From contig NC_060065.1 of the NCBI RefSeq assembly GCF_020283565.1, forward strand, positions 51,696,409-51,760,408: DNA of 64,000 nucleotides, written 5' to 3'. A program made the translations under genes and the position numbers. Origin of the DNA: Trifolium pratense. Lineage: Eukaryota > Streptophyta > Magnoliopsida > Fabales > Fabaceae. Below are positions 9,913 through 21,800 of the stretch, piece by piece; position 1 is the stretch's first letter, and each line of letters opens with the position of its first letter. The notes below the pieces were generated by a model, which saw only the letters and a list, made by a program, of their open reading frames with translations, ran no database searches and was not told the origin of the DNA.

Positions 9913-10573
9913 GATTAAAGGCCGGTTAATCATGCAAGGATTGTGGAAGGGTAAGTGAATGTGGGGTATAATATAGGAAAAATAATGAGTTATAAGGTCA
10001 TGATATGCATGTGGAAGGTCAGCATGGGTGACATAAAGATAGGCAGTGTAGGGGCATAACATAAGTCTTGGTCTAAAAATGACAGTTTATGCTTCTTTTT
10101 TTTGCTTTTTCCTTTTTTAACTTGTTACTCTTTTGCTATGTGAATTCAAAATTATTTGGAGGGTCTACCATATTTCTTTGTCTTTTTAGTTTGTTAGGTA
10201 ACTATAATGTAAATGCTTGTTCCAAAACATATCAAGAGGAGAAAATGGAAGACAAATGTAAGTGGGAGTGTGAATTATGAACTGTCAGATTTGTACAATT
10301 ACACAATTATGCAGAGCTATTTTCAACTATTAGATTATTAAAATTAAACTGTGTTCACTTTTAAATTTTGCGCTTCTCTGTCTCACAATAATTGATCTAT
10401 TTGTAAAAGAATAATGTTAAGAGCACATTCTCTTACACACACTCTAACATACTCTCTTCTATTGGTTGAAATTTATATGACTAATCTCTCGAGTCTTGTG
10501 GACCTAAATGAACAACAAATTCTCTGTAATAGTTTTAACATTGTTGCATGCCCAAGTCAGAGATCAAACTTAG

Positions 10574-10929
10574 TATTAGAATTGAGTATTGGGTTTAACT
10601 CATCCTTACAAAACCGGCTTGTAAGGTGAGGATTGCCTCTAGTATATAAACACTTAGTCAAACTATCTCTCAACCGATGTGGGACTCTTAACACACCCCC
10701 TCACGCCCAGCACTATTGGGCTTGGTGCGTGGATATAAACGGTAGGTGGTCCGATAGCGGAAACCTGATAACAGGTGGCCCAACGGATCGTGGAGAGGCT
10801 CTGATACCATCTTAGAAATGGGTATTGGGCCTAACTCATCCTTACAAAACCGGCTTGTAAGGTGAGGATTGCCTCTAGTATATAAACACTTAGTCAGGCT
10901 ATCTCTCAACCGATGTGTGACTCTTAACA
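10574..10929 (-). mobile_element. Intact TRIM retrotransposon, 356 bp
   Basis: Two ~115-bp LTRs (about 10574-10691 and 10815-10929, reading TGTTAAGAGT...TTCTAAKA on the minus strand) flank a ~120-bp interior. Next to the 5' LTR is TGGTATCAGAGCC, a primer-binding site complementary to initiator tRNA-Met. Next to the 3' LTR is a purine tract (complement of ACACACCCCCTC). The whole is bounded by a perfect 5-bp duplication CTTAG (10569-10573, 10930-10934). It has no coding capacity, so mobilisation would need proteins in trans. Open frames called here are spurious. Confidence 0.92.
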
Positions 10930-11497
10930 CTTAGGACCTTAGTTAAGCAAGAGATCCGCGTCATCTCATCTAAGTGTTTTTGGGTAACATATGTTAAATT
11001 GTTATAGAAGTTGATTATTATGGGATTGACAGAGCATTTTGAATTTGATTTGTCAAAATTAAATGTAACATTCAATTTTAATCTTACAGTCCACCTTAGG
11101 TAAATTTGTCATATGCATGACTCTCTTATAACAAAAAATAATTGTATGTATATTGTGTAACACACATGTCTAATTTTAATGATTAGCAATGTTCATGCAA
11201 TGCACTACATTGTAAGCTGCGGTAATTTTTATTATTTTTTATCTCTAGACGAAGGGGTAAATATCATTAAAATTTGCACACATTATAAGCTTTAAGTTAA
11301 AAAATAGATGAAAACATTCAATCTAATAATATCAACATCATCAATTGAGGTACGATTTACGGATATGTGCAACCATTTCTTTTTTTTTCTTCTTCTTTCT
11401 TGTAGGTAGATTAAATGACAATATTTTGTACCCCAAAAAAAAAGATTAAATGACAATAGTTTTGTACCCCAAAAAATTATCGAAAACACACACATAA

Positions 11498-11580
11498 ATA
11501 ATGGAGGAGCCGAAGTTTAAACCCCAATCACGATGTCCAACCTTATAATTTCAGCATTTTTACTAGTTGAACTGGACAAG
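11498..11580 (-). repeat. SINE-like fragment
   Basis: On the minus strand CCAGTTCAACTAGTAAAAAT (A-box like) precedes GGGGTTTAAACTTCGG (B-box like). It is related to the units at 14480 and 49590. Limits are approximate. Confidence 0.4.
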
Positions 11581-12699
11581 TTATTGCCAGCCAGGTTTAA
11601 ATATTTATTAACTATTCTAATTAAGCAAAATTAGTTACACTCACTGTGGGCTAGCAAGTAACCACCAATGCTTAAAAGGCATTTAATTGATGTGAAGGGG
11701 GTTAAGACATTTTGCTTAAAAAATAAACAAAGTCATGGTCCTCTTGGCTTCTAGATTATCAATTAAAGTAACATAAGAAAATTGTTAAGTTAGCTCAATG
11801 AACAGCATGATTAGTTAAAAGCACGTTTGCACTTTTGATATTTGATTTGTTTTTGAGTGATGTTGAAGGAACATTTTTCTGCTTTGGAGACTGTGGCATA
11901 ATTGGCGGGAGAATAGTTGAAAGAACACAATGGGAACATTTAGAAGTAGCTAAAGAACATACCTTTTGGGATGAGTGGGTGCACATTTTGACTTTGATTA
12001 GAGTTTATTTATTGTCGTTGAATTTCAAGTATCAGTAATTAAGTCTCCCATCGATCATGAATGAGAAGAATGTTAGATTTATAAGATAGATAACTTATTA
12101 ATCTAATATCTTAAGTTTTTATTTTTTTTGAGATGTGACGTCTCCCTCTTTTTTGATCTTAGAACATTTGACTCGATTTTTCTTCCGAGCTCCCCAGACC
12201 CCTCCCAACAATTATTTATGATATCTTTATAATTTTTACACCTTGTTTCACTTTCAATTAAATTTTAAAATAATTTATAAATAAATATTTGATTAAGTTG
12301 TTTCGTCAAATGTACCTTCAAGATTTCATTTGGTTATATTTTGATATGTACCTTTAAGAAATGATGTGTTGTCCAAATTTGTTTTCAAATGATTTTTATG
12401 TGAAGTTTTGAAATATGCTTAAGTGTAGAAAATTAAAAGTAAGAAAGAGATCATATAAAGAAAAAAATACATTATCAAATACATGGTCGGTTTATTATTT
12501 CCAAACAACATACCTAATTTATAAAGCGGTAAAATTGGAAATTCAAAGGTGCAAAAAGTAATACTCTTAATTAAACTCTAGCTATTAGGCCCATGTTCCA
12601 AATGTAATGTTGAACCATCCGTCCATCATCCATTTGTTAATGAAATTTATTTTTGTCATCCTATTGGTTTCTCGTGCCTCTTACGACTTTTCATTTTTA

Positions 12700-12990
12700 C
12701 CCTTTCACTACTTAAGTAGCGGGCGTTATGAAAATAAGAAATTTTGACAAAAAACACTCTTTATGAAATTCAAGATTTTTACCAGTTTTCTACTTAAATA
12801 GCGGACGTTATAAAAATATGAAATTTGATGAAAAAAATACCCCCCAGCATGAAAAAATCTCATTTTTATAAGATCCGCTACTTAAGTAGAGGACGTTATA
12901 AAAATGAGATTTTTGAAAAAAAACATATTCCTACCATAAAATTTTCAAGATTTTAAATGTAGAATCCGCTACTTAAGTAATGGACAAGAA
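12700..12990. repeat. Degenerate ~85-bp tandem repeat with CTACTTAAGTAG core
   Basis: Four copies of a unit opening CTACTTAAGTAGCGGACGTT (near 12708, 12791, 12879 and 12969), followed in most copies by ATAAAAATGAGATTTT-type sequence, are spaced 80-90 bp apart. The core CGCTACTTAAGTAGCG is palindromic. No coding capacity. Confidence 0.6.
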
Positions 12991-13615
12991 TATTTTGATA
13001 ATTTTGTAGGGCGCGTTAGAAATGGAGTAGGATGACAAAAAAAAATCTGATCGTAACACCACCAAAGTTTGTGCTCAATTACATGTTGACAGTTTCTACC
13101 ATCTCATATACCCTCGCATGGATGTCTCTCCCCCAGTTACGTCCCTTGCTACCTGCACCCCCATCACCCACCAATGCGCCTCCATCAATCATGCTTGAAA
13201 TAACATGGCTTAATTGTATATTTAGTTCTTTATCTTTATTTTAGATTTAAGTTGGTCATCGATCTATGTTTTAAAAGATTTAATTTGGTCCCTTATGTTA
13301 CTGATGTCAACTTTAATAAATTTTGAATTAATTTCGCATAACTTTCTGTTAAATTTTGAGTTAATTTCGTCTAAAATATAATTTTTATGTAACACCCTCC
13401 TAAGTTGTTCATGCATGCAAATTTGTTAGCTACATGGACGATTTAAACCAAAATTTGACTAAACTAAAACTTTTTAAACTTAAGAGACCAAATTGAAACA
13501 TTAAAAAAACAATAAGGCACCAAATATGTAATTAAACTAAATAACATTCTTGAAAAAGGTTAAGGGAAAAAATGAAATAGGAAAAAGATATATATGTTTT
13601 GTTTTATATTTCAAA

Positions 13616-13689
13616 AGTTAGATTTCAGAATGCATAAAAATAAAATTAATTAGTTAGATTTCAGAATGTATAAAAATAAAATTAACTAG
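13616..13689. repeat. 37-bp tandem duplication
   Basis: The word AGTTAGATTTCAGAATGCAT plus ~17 bp (AAAAATAAAATTAA) is repeated twice in direct tandem with one or two differences, directly beside the hairpin at 13698. Confidence 0.6.
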
Positions 13690-13697
13690 TAATTAGA

Positions 13698-13830
13698 TCA
13701 TTTATGTTAAATTTTACAAAAATCTAAAATTGTTTGATATGTTATTGAGACAAATCAAGATTAACCGTTAAGATTTGCCTCAATAACATATCAAATAATT
13801 TTAGATTTTTGTAAAATTTAACATAGATGA
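13698..13830. repeat. Near-perfect 59-bp inverted repeat (hairpin/MITE)
   Basis: The left arm 13698-13756 and right arm 13772-13830 are complementary with about four mismatches around a 15-nt loop. The core TTTTACAAAAATCTAAAAT pairs with its complement. Such a stem is typical of a foldback MITE; if transcribed it would also be a small-RNA precursor. No target duplication was fixed. Confidence 0.7.
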
Positions 13831-14229
13831 TATGATATTAATCTTATAAAACTAAAGAAATTAAAATGTAAATCAATTACTAAAATGTCTATGAAATAAG
13901 AAACATTATATAATATTAGTCTCATAATATCATTATTATTAATCTCATAATATCATCTTCCTTGGCCAATACAAAAATTACAGCCTTATAATCTCTCTCA
14001 CACACATTTGGCATTAGGTTATATATACTAGCTTAGTAATATATAACAAAAGCTCGAGTTAAACGTTTTGTGCTGGTCTATTAGCTTGATATAGAAATAT
14101 GAACAAAGAAAGTTTTCATTATATATATAATATTAATTATTGTCCTTCACTCTTTTTGCTCAAACAGACAAAAAGAAGTGAGAATATGAAAATTCGACGA
14201 ATTAGGGTTTGGTTGCCTTTTGCATATGT

Positions 14230-17200
14230 TCAAGCACAAGAGGGTGGAATTTTTGGAATTCCTTGTCTCTGTAATTCACCCATCACACCTTCAAGTGCTG
14301 GAGCTTTAAGGCCAAGTGGCAATGGTAAATATGGTTTTGATAACACATCACTAATTGCTGCATCTATGCTCTCATTTGACTGTTCAAACAAAACACAACA
14401 CATTAGTTACACACATATACGGTTAACATTAATCGTAGATTGAGAAATCATGAAAATTCACACACATAAAAGTAGAATAACCGGTATTCGAACTCCGGTC
14501 ATAGCGTCCGACACTATCAATTTCAGCATTTCTGCCAGTTGAGATGAGATTTGTGGACAATAATCATTTTAACGGCGTATTTTTTTTTTGTCCCTCATCA
14601 TAAAAATATTTGACTTTAATTATATTTAACTAGGTGTTGTTTATGTTGTTCCTCTCATAAATAAACAATTTCATTTTTAGAAGACAATTTTTTACGCCTT
14701 CTCAAAACGTATTAAAAAAAACTGTTTTTTCGTGAGATGAACAAGAACAGTATCAACACCTATAACATTGCATCTAAGTTTTATCAATTGAAATAAAATG
14801 TAAATATTTTATGTTAGTGGTGCAATATCAAAACTATTCTCTTTGTGAAATTTGACTAAGTTACTACCAAAACATGAAATTGACTGGTGGTGAGAAAGAT
14901 ACGAAAACAACAAAGAAAAGCTTGTATTTATAGACACGGGTGAACAATAATGCATTAATTGTGAACGCATGCGGCGTGTTTTGGTGAAAGAGAGGCAGAA
15001 ATTAAAGAAAGATAAGAAGAACAAATGACACTTTGACCAAAAATATATGACATGATGAGAGAGATAGAGAGGGGCGTTATAGGAATTATACTAAACCATA
15101 TACTCCTTCATATCTTACAAGTATATACTACTTCATATCATAATTCCATGCCATTTATTTTTGTTAAGAAAGCAGTAGCTAGAACTAAACTTCTACATGG
15201 TACAAATTACATTAAAGGATAATATGAAAATAAAATTCCTTAATTTTATTTGTACGTTTCCGTGTGTTTTCAAGGAAAGGGAAATAACAAACGAAACAAG
15301 TAAAAGTTGGTTTTGTCAAAAAAATAAAAAAATTGTTGGCTTAATCATTAAGGTTAACAAAATGTACATGTTCACATAAAATTATATCTTGTTTAGAAAG
15401 ATAAGCCTATTTTTTTTTGACAAAAAAAGGTAACCATATTTAATAGTCGATATTATTATTTTTTTTAAGAGAAGAAAATTTACCGGATGGAAGTCTAATA
15501 GAGGCGGAGGAGATTGTTGACCGCCAGGGACGACAACAACGGGATCTACTTGGTACATCGTATGGGGTGGTGGAATGCCTGGAATAGCTGGAGAGACGAA
15601 TCTCTGCATGTATATTAATTGTATTTATATTTATTATTTTTGAGAAAAATAAGTAAATTAAATAAGTAATGAATGATTTTTGTGAGCAATAAATATGAGA
15701 ATATATATGTAGAGTAAGTAATATTATTCACAATTTTGTCAAAAAAAAAAAAAGTAATATTATTCACAATAGAATGAATCCAAAGTTGGAGGTAGAAGAC
15801 AACATAAGTAGATCCAAAAGAGTAACGTGAATTGTTACCGTTGTTGTCAGAGGCTGTGGAAAACACGGTGTTCCTGCGGTTGGTGCATTTGGAGCCTGCA
15901 TACCAAAAAAAGAAAGAATATGAGAAATATGAAATTAGGGGATTGGTCGTTTTCTACGATGTTTTAACTTTTAAGTAATTAAGATAATTTTTCACATTTA
16001 TAATTTATTTCTCCTAATGAAATATAACATCTCAACAAAAAAAATTCAGAAACAATTTTTTTTTTTTATTTATGAAATTAAAGATAAGTACTTGTGTAAA
16101 GTTTTTCCCCAAATGTCATATTTTGATAATAAAAAAGATGTTTTAGTGTCCACCATCTAATTGTATATTTTCGGATCCAATTAAACATTTAGGGTTTGCT
16201 AGCTTAACTAAATTACTTTTATAGTTTTCTCCAAAAAAAAAAATATATACTTTTATAGTTTATAAAAAATGTTCAATCTAATATGGACATTTTAAAAATA
16301 TTCCAAAGCTTGACCTTATATATGTAATATTATATAAAAATTTGCACATTTTTTTTATAGTGTATCTTAAAGATTAAAATTTGAAAATCAAGTTCTCAAA
16401 CTCTTTTGGTCCATGCCATAGCTTAATTATTTGAGCTATACACATTAAGTTGAAACTTAAATTACTCACTCGTTGGTGCCAATACGAAGCATTAGGAGGC
16501 GGAGCTGCCTGTGGAGGTGCCGCCCAATTAGCCGATGGCTGGTGCGGCGAATATTTAGGCCACATATGCATATAGGACTGATCCATAGGATGGTGACCCC
16601 ATACATGTAGAGGTCTAAAATGGTGTACTGGTGTCATGGGAGGAAAACCCATGGTTGGTGCAATCCAATGATGATTCACAATATCTCTCTTTCCTCCTAC
16701 TCCTCCTCTACTTGTTCCAAACATTTGCCTTCTTTGACTCCAACTTGCTGCTTCAGCTTCGCGTGCTAGCAAATGCTTCCTATGCGATCGATATTTCTGT
16801 AAAATATATGATCAAATTAAAACTCGATGTTTTAGAAACTAATCTTCCCTAGCTAGCTCGATAAAAGAGATTATATTGAACAAAACAACTCACAATCTGC
16901 ATAAGGTGTACACGATGATAGAGGTAAAAAAAATGAACTAAGTTATAGTCGAAACCCTTCACCACCAATCAACTATAAAATTGCCCGTATCATTCGTGTT
17001 AAAAACAATGCAAGGATCTTTGATATGTTGGAGTGCGGGTTCGAATCTACATATTTCCAATTCCTGGTACTTGTGCGTATGAATTCCATTAAACATTGTG
17101 CTATGAGTTCCATATACTTCCATTAAGCATTTTAGAAAGAAAAAAAATATATATAACTTATGATATATTTTTATGTATCTATTTTTTATTTTAAAATCTA

Positions 17201-18671
17201 ACTAACCAACAACTTAATTTAGCTAGATTTTTTTTAGCCATTTCATCACATACTTATACCTATATAATTTATTTGTATACTAAAAAATAGATGTAAATTA
17301 AGGAACACTTATTTTAGAATTGAGAGAATGAAAATGTATATATACTTGAAGGTGACTAGCAATGTTATGGCGGGTGAGGCAGTCAATTCCCATAATTTCC
17401 AAAATTCTTGAAGGTACAGCCTTATCCACACCTAGCTGCTCCACTGCTTGTACGAATCTTCTATGCAATTCTGGGGTCCAATCCACCTAATTTACACAAC
17501 CAAACAACAAACATACAAAAACATTATTATTCACTATACTTATAAATCCAGAAAATTTAATAAAATGTCAATATCTTGTAATAAAAATAAAATTGTCAAT
17601 ATTGTGTAGGACACTAGTACTAGAAAATTGAATGAACTATGTGCTCAGAAATTCCTATGGATTTGTTCTATTGAGAGTGGTTACTGTTTAAATTGGACAT
17701 AATAACTTAAGGTGTTATTCTATTTGTGGAAATTAATACCTTATTAATTTACAACAAGAAAAAATTATTTACCAAAAAAATTATTCTAACAAAGTTACAA
17801 GACTTGTCTCTCTTCAATTTAGAGTATACCCGTGAGTTCTTTTTGAATTCAGAAACTTTGATAAGATTAAATGATAAAGATAGAGACATAACCTTAAAAA
17901 GGTTATATAGCTCACATGAACCTAATTTCCACAAAACCTAATTCATAACTTGTACTCAAAAAAGGAAGGAAAAAAATTCAACTGATTCGAACTAAGAGAT
18001 AGATCGGAGGAATTTGGAGAGTTAAATGATCGGGGTTTGAATTCTGATTAAATAGTTGGATGAGTTAAATAATTAGTTTGAAGTTTGCTGAAGAATAAAA
18101 TATTAATATAACAATTAATTACTATTTGTCTATTAAAGAACTAATTATAACAAATACTACAAAATATATAGCAACTCACCTTCACTTTTCTCTTCCCTTG
18201 ATGATTATTTTTTGATTGAGATGATGATTTTCTTCCTTTCTCACCCTTAGGCAATGGATTCACCACCACAGATTCATCTCTTTTGCTAACAATTTCCTCC
18301 ATGCGGCTCGAACCCGAATCTGAAGAAGAACCTACTTTCTCATCATCTTGAATTATTTTCTCAATACTAACTATATTCCCATCATCAAAAGATTTGCTAT
18401 TCGCAATTGTAACCGACGAATTCATCTCCGATTCCTCACCGCTGCTGAGGGAAAATTCAGCAAGCATTTCCGGGTCCATTTCAAGATCCGGTAGCACATC
18501 TCCATCGTCAAAGCATACGAAGAAATCATCATCGAATTCGAAATTGATGCTTTCCAATAAGTTTCCTTCGGAAAGATCAGCAAAATCACATGTTCCAATT
18601 GATAAATTCTCCTCCATTTCTCTTTGGCTTTCATCTCTTGTGCTACACATTAATGGTGACACAGCTAGCAT
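14230..18671 (-). CDS. GLK1: GOLDEN2-like (GLK) transcription activator
   Basis: Six coding exons (18671-18180, 17486-17346, 16796-16470, 15895-15839, 15603-15484, 14379-14230) encode 428 residues; Arabidopsis GLK1 has 420. GLKs are nuclear activators of chlorophyll-biosynthesis and light-harvesting genes. The N-terminus MLAVSP begins an acidic activation region. A basic stretch GKRKVK leads into the GARP DNA-binding domain (about 165-225): [55 protein letters not shown] follows directly. A proline-rich middle ([11 protein letters not shown]) precedes the C-terminal GCT box ([20 protein letters not shown]), ending PSCA. The whole order matches GLK1/GLK2. All junctions are GT-AG, mostly phase 0. 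The frame opens 13 codons upstream, but only from GTG, so the ATG is used. Confidence 0.95.
14480..14550 (-). repeat. SINE-like fragment in GLK 3' flank side
   Basis: On the minus strand CAACTGGCAGAAATGCTG (A-box like) is followed by GAGTTCGAATACCGG (B-box like). It lies inside GLK intron 5 (14380-15483). Confidence 0.45.
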
Positions 18672-18713
18672 GGATCCTAATTGGCTAGTAATTCCTTGAT
18701 CAATTTTCACACT

Positions 18714-18864
18714 CTATAAGCAAAAAAAAAATAAAAAAAACTCAATTAATAACCTTAGCTAGAATATAATAAATTAACAATGGAGTGATGAATTATATAT
18801 TTATAAGAAAAAAACTCTAGTTATAAAGTACTATAAACTATATAATAAATTAAGTAGGGCTTAC
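18714..18864 (-). other. Predicted 5' UTR intron of GLK
   Basis: On the minus strand a donor GTAAGC (18864) and a T-rich tract ending TTATAG (18714) lie upstream of the ATG in non-coding sequence. Retention would expose an ATG-TAA minimal uORF at the donor. The call rests on splice signals alone. Confidence 0.45.
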
Positions 18865-21800
18865 ATGCTAGTGCTTGAAAATTCAGAGAAAAAAAGTTGA
18901 GAATTGTTTTGCACCAATTAAGGTAATTTTTTTTTTTTTGGTGTGAAAGAGAAGGAGAAATGTTGCTCTCCTTAATGGAATTGAAAAATGCAATGTTTCC
19001 TTTTTAGGAAGCGGTAAGGGGGTGTTTGGAATAAAAAAATAGCTTAAATCTTTCTCAGCCACAACTTATGATTTTGTTTGTAAGTGTACTACTTGCAGAG
19101 TTTTTCTCTGGCATTTTTACTCTGCATCTACTATATAATATTATTATTTTTGGAAGGTACTATAAATTATTATTATAGTATATGAATAGTATATAATATA
19201 TTTGGCTTGTGGATGGTGTTTTTTTGAATTTGGTTTTTTTTTTTAGTTGAAAATTTAGGGGTGTTTATGATTTTTGTTGGTGATTTTTTTTATTAATGAA
19301 TTTGAAAAGTGTAATGGATATGTATGAAGAAAAATAAATAGAAATATTATTTGTGATAGTTGAAGCTATATATTTAATTTGTCACTTAAATTAATTATGA
19401 CAGTGGAAATGAGAGGGATGTGATGTGAGGAAGGATGATGTTGGTAGCTAGACAAATTGACCGCTGTATTTTCTCCCCTTCCACTAAACAGATAATGTAT
19501 ATCTTGTTTATCTGATAATTATCAAATAATTGGAAGAAAACAAGATTGACTGATCATTAATTATGTGGTCTATCTCATTCCGAAAAAAATATTCTATCTG
19601 GATATTAGGCATTTGCCCCTACCAGATAGTTTTCGATATTTTCAAAATATTTATTTATAATTAACGGACATATTTGCAATAAACTTTAAAAAGAATCGAT
19701 TTGTAAAATGATGATTATTCTCGTTTATAAATATATTTTTATGACATCTTTCATTCAATTAGCTCATGGTCGACCATCACTATTGAGTTTAATGTGTAGA
19801 TATAAATGGTGGTGATGCAATAACGAAAATTTTATAGCAGATGATCCAACAAATTTTAGATGAGACTTTTATATCATCTTAAAATTTTGGTTTAATTTAA
19901 TTTAACTTTACAAAACAAGAAATTTTCAATTCTCATGCCTACAATTATACCTTCACCCTGTTATTTTTAACAAACTGAGTATTTTACTCTCATATATAAA
20001 CTAAAACATTTCATTTTTTCACGCAAATTAAATAAATTAAGAGTTCTTGTTTACTAGAGAGAAAAAGAATGAACCAATCGTCAGTTTGTTTAGTGGTGAT
20101 TGACACTGAACTTGATAGGGAGGAAACTGTAACCAAATTAAACTGGTGATGAAAACAAAAGAAATAAAAAGAATGAGTAATTTTTCTCAAACTCAAACCA
20201 AAACACTTTTTATGGTTTACAAAAGTGAAATATGCAAATATTAACAAATTGGAATACTCATACATAGTGTTTCGGTATACACTTTCCAAGATCGAAATTC
20301 GGAAAAATTAACAAAACGGAACACTTTATATGAGTGTTCTAGTTTGTATAAATGAAATTCTCAAAAATTAACAAACTAACACACATATATAAAATATTGT
20401 GTTTGTTAGTTTTAGCGAATTTTTTATTTTGAAAATTGGACTTCGCAACTTGTTTCGGAAAGGGGTAAAAATTAAAATATTAAAACTTTTTCAGTAAACT
20501 TTTTATAAACTAGAATACTTTATATATATTGGAACATTTGAAGGGATAAACTCACACTTGTTCCGGAAAGGAGTAAAAATTAAAATATTGAGTGATTTGT
20601 TGGGATGAAGGTAAAATTTGAAGCGTTAGGGATTAGATATCTTCGAGCCATGAATCTAATGATATTTGGTAAATGGATATGGATAGACTAATGAGTTGGA
20701 CCTTTAGAGAGATATAATTTTGACGAGATATGACTCTTTATTTCTCTCCCTTCATCTTGGAGGGAGCCTTAATGGTCTCGGGATGGTCTCTTGTTGTGGA
20801 GGAACGTGTCCTTATTAGGTGACCCTAAGATGTTATCTCGGATTGATTTTTCAAAAGGGTGACTAAACGGCTCTTTCAAGTTTCAGCTCAGAATGTTATC
20901 TCTTTGTTTTCCTAAACCTTCTCTTATACATTTTTTCGTTTTTATATTTTTTATATTTTTTCATTTTTATATTAATACATAATATGTTTGTCATTAAAAT
21001 AAAATTATCTTTAAGTAATTATGAATACTTTACTCAACAACTAATTAAAATTCGTTACATGAATACATTTGTACGTGGTCTTCACAATTTATTATCTACT
21101 CCACCTACAAATTTGTTTATAAAAATACTTTTCATTGCTTGTTGGACAAATAATTCTCAAATCTTCAAGGGATAATCTAAAAAAAATAGTTTAAAATGAT
21201 CTAATTAAATAATTTTGAGAAATTCAAGAATTCAATTATAAATTTTTAGTTGAAGAACTTATTTAAAAAATTCAAAATTATTCAAACATGTACATGATAA
21301 TTAAACCAAAAAGATTTTTTAATGTGAAAGTACAAATTGTCGTTGAACCTATGCCGTGAGTGTCACTCTGACTACTCTCATTTTCTATTACCAACCTACT
21401 AATACTATACATCTATAGAGAGGGTCTACATTGTGTGTGTGCCACAAACCACAAACGATTGAGACAAACAATCCTTGTCATGATTCAAATATCTCACCAT
21501 TACACATTTCACACCTCTTGTTATCATTTTTTATGGGTATGGTTTATGTAATATAGTGAATTTCAATCGAATATATATTTGGTTTTAATTTATGTAACAT
21601 GTATGTAAAAGTTTTTTTTTGCACAATAATATATTTATCTTTGCATGAAAGGAAACAGAAATACAATAATATATCTAAAAATATGACATTAATTAGGACC
21701 GTGGAGAATAATACTTTCGCACTCTCTCATTTGAAAAATAATTCAATCCTTATTAGAAGAAAAAAAACCCATATACTTGCCATTATTTTGAGAATTAATC

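Noticed and set aside
8923..10062. Full 379-codon E6-like frame
   Set aside because: The extra 80 N-terminal codons cover the TATA box and leader; a signal peptide begins only at the internal ATG.
10633..10930. Open frames across the TRIM (both strands)
   Set aside because: They span LTRs, primer site and polypurine tract; TRIMs encode nothing.
14099..14443. 114-codon plus-strand frame
   Set aside because: It is antisense to the GLK GCT-box exon, which has clear family similarity on the minus strand.
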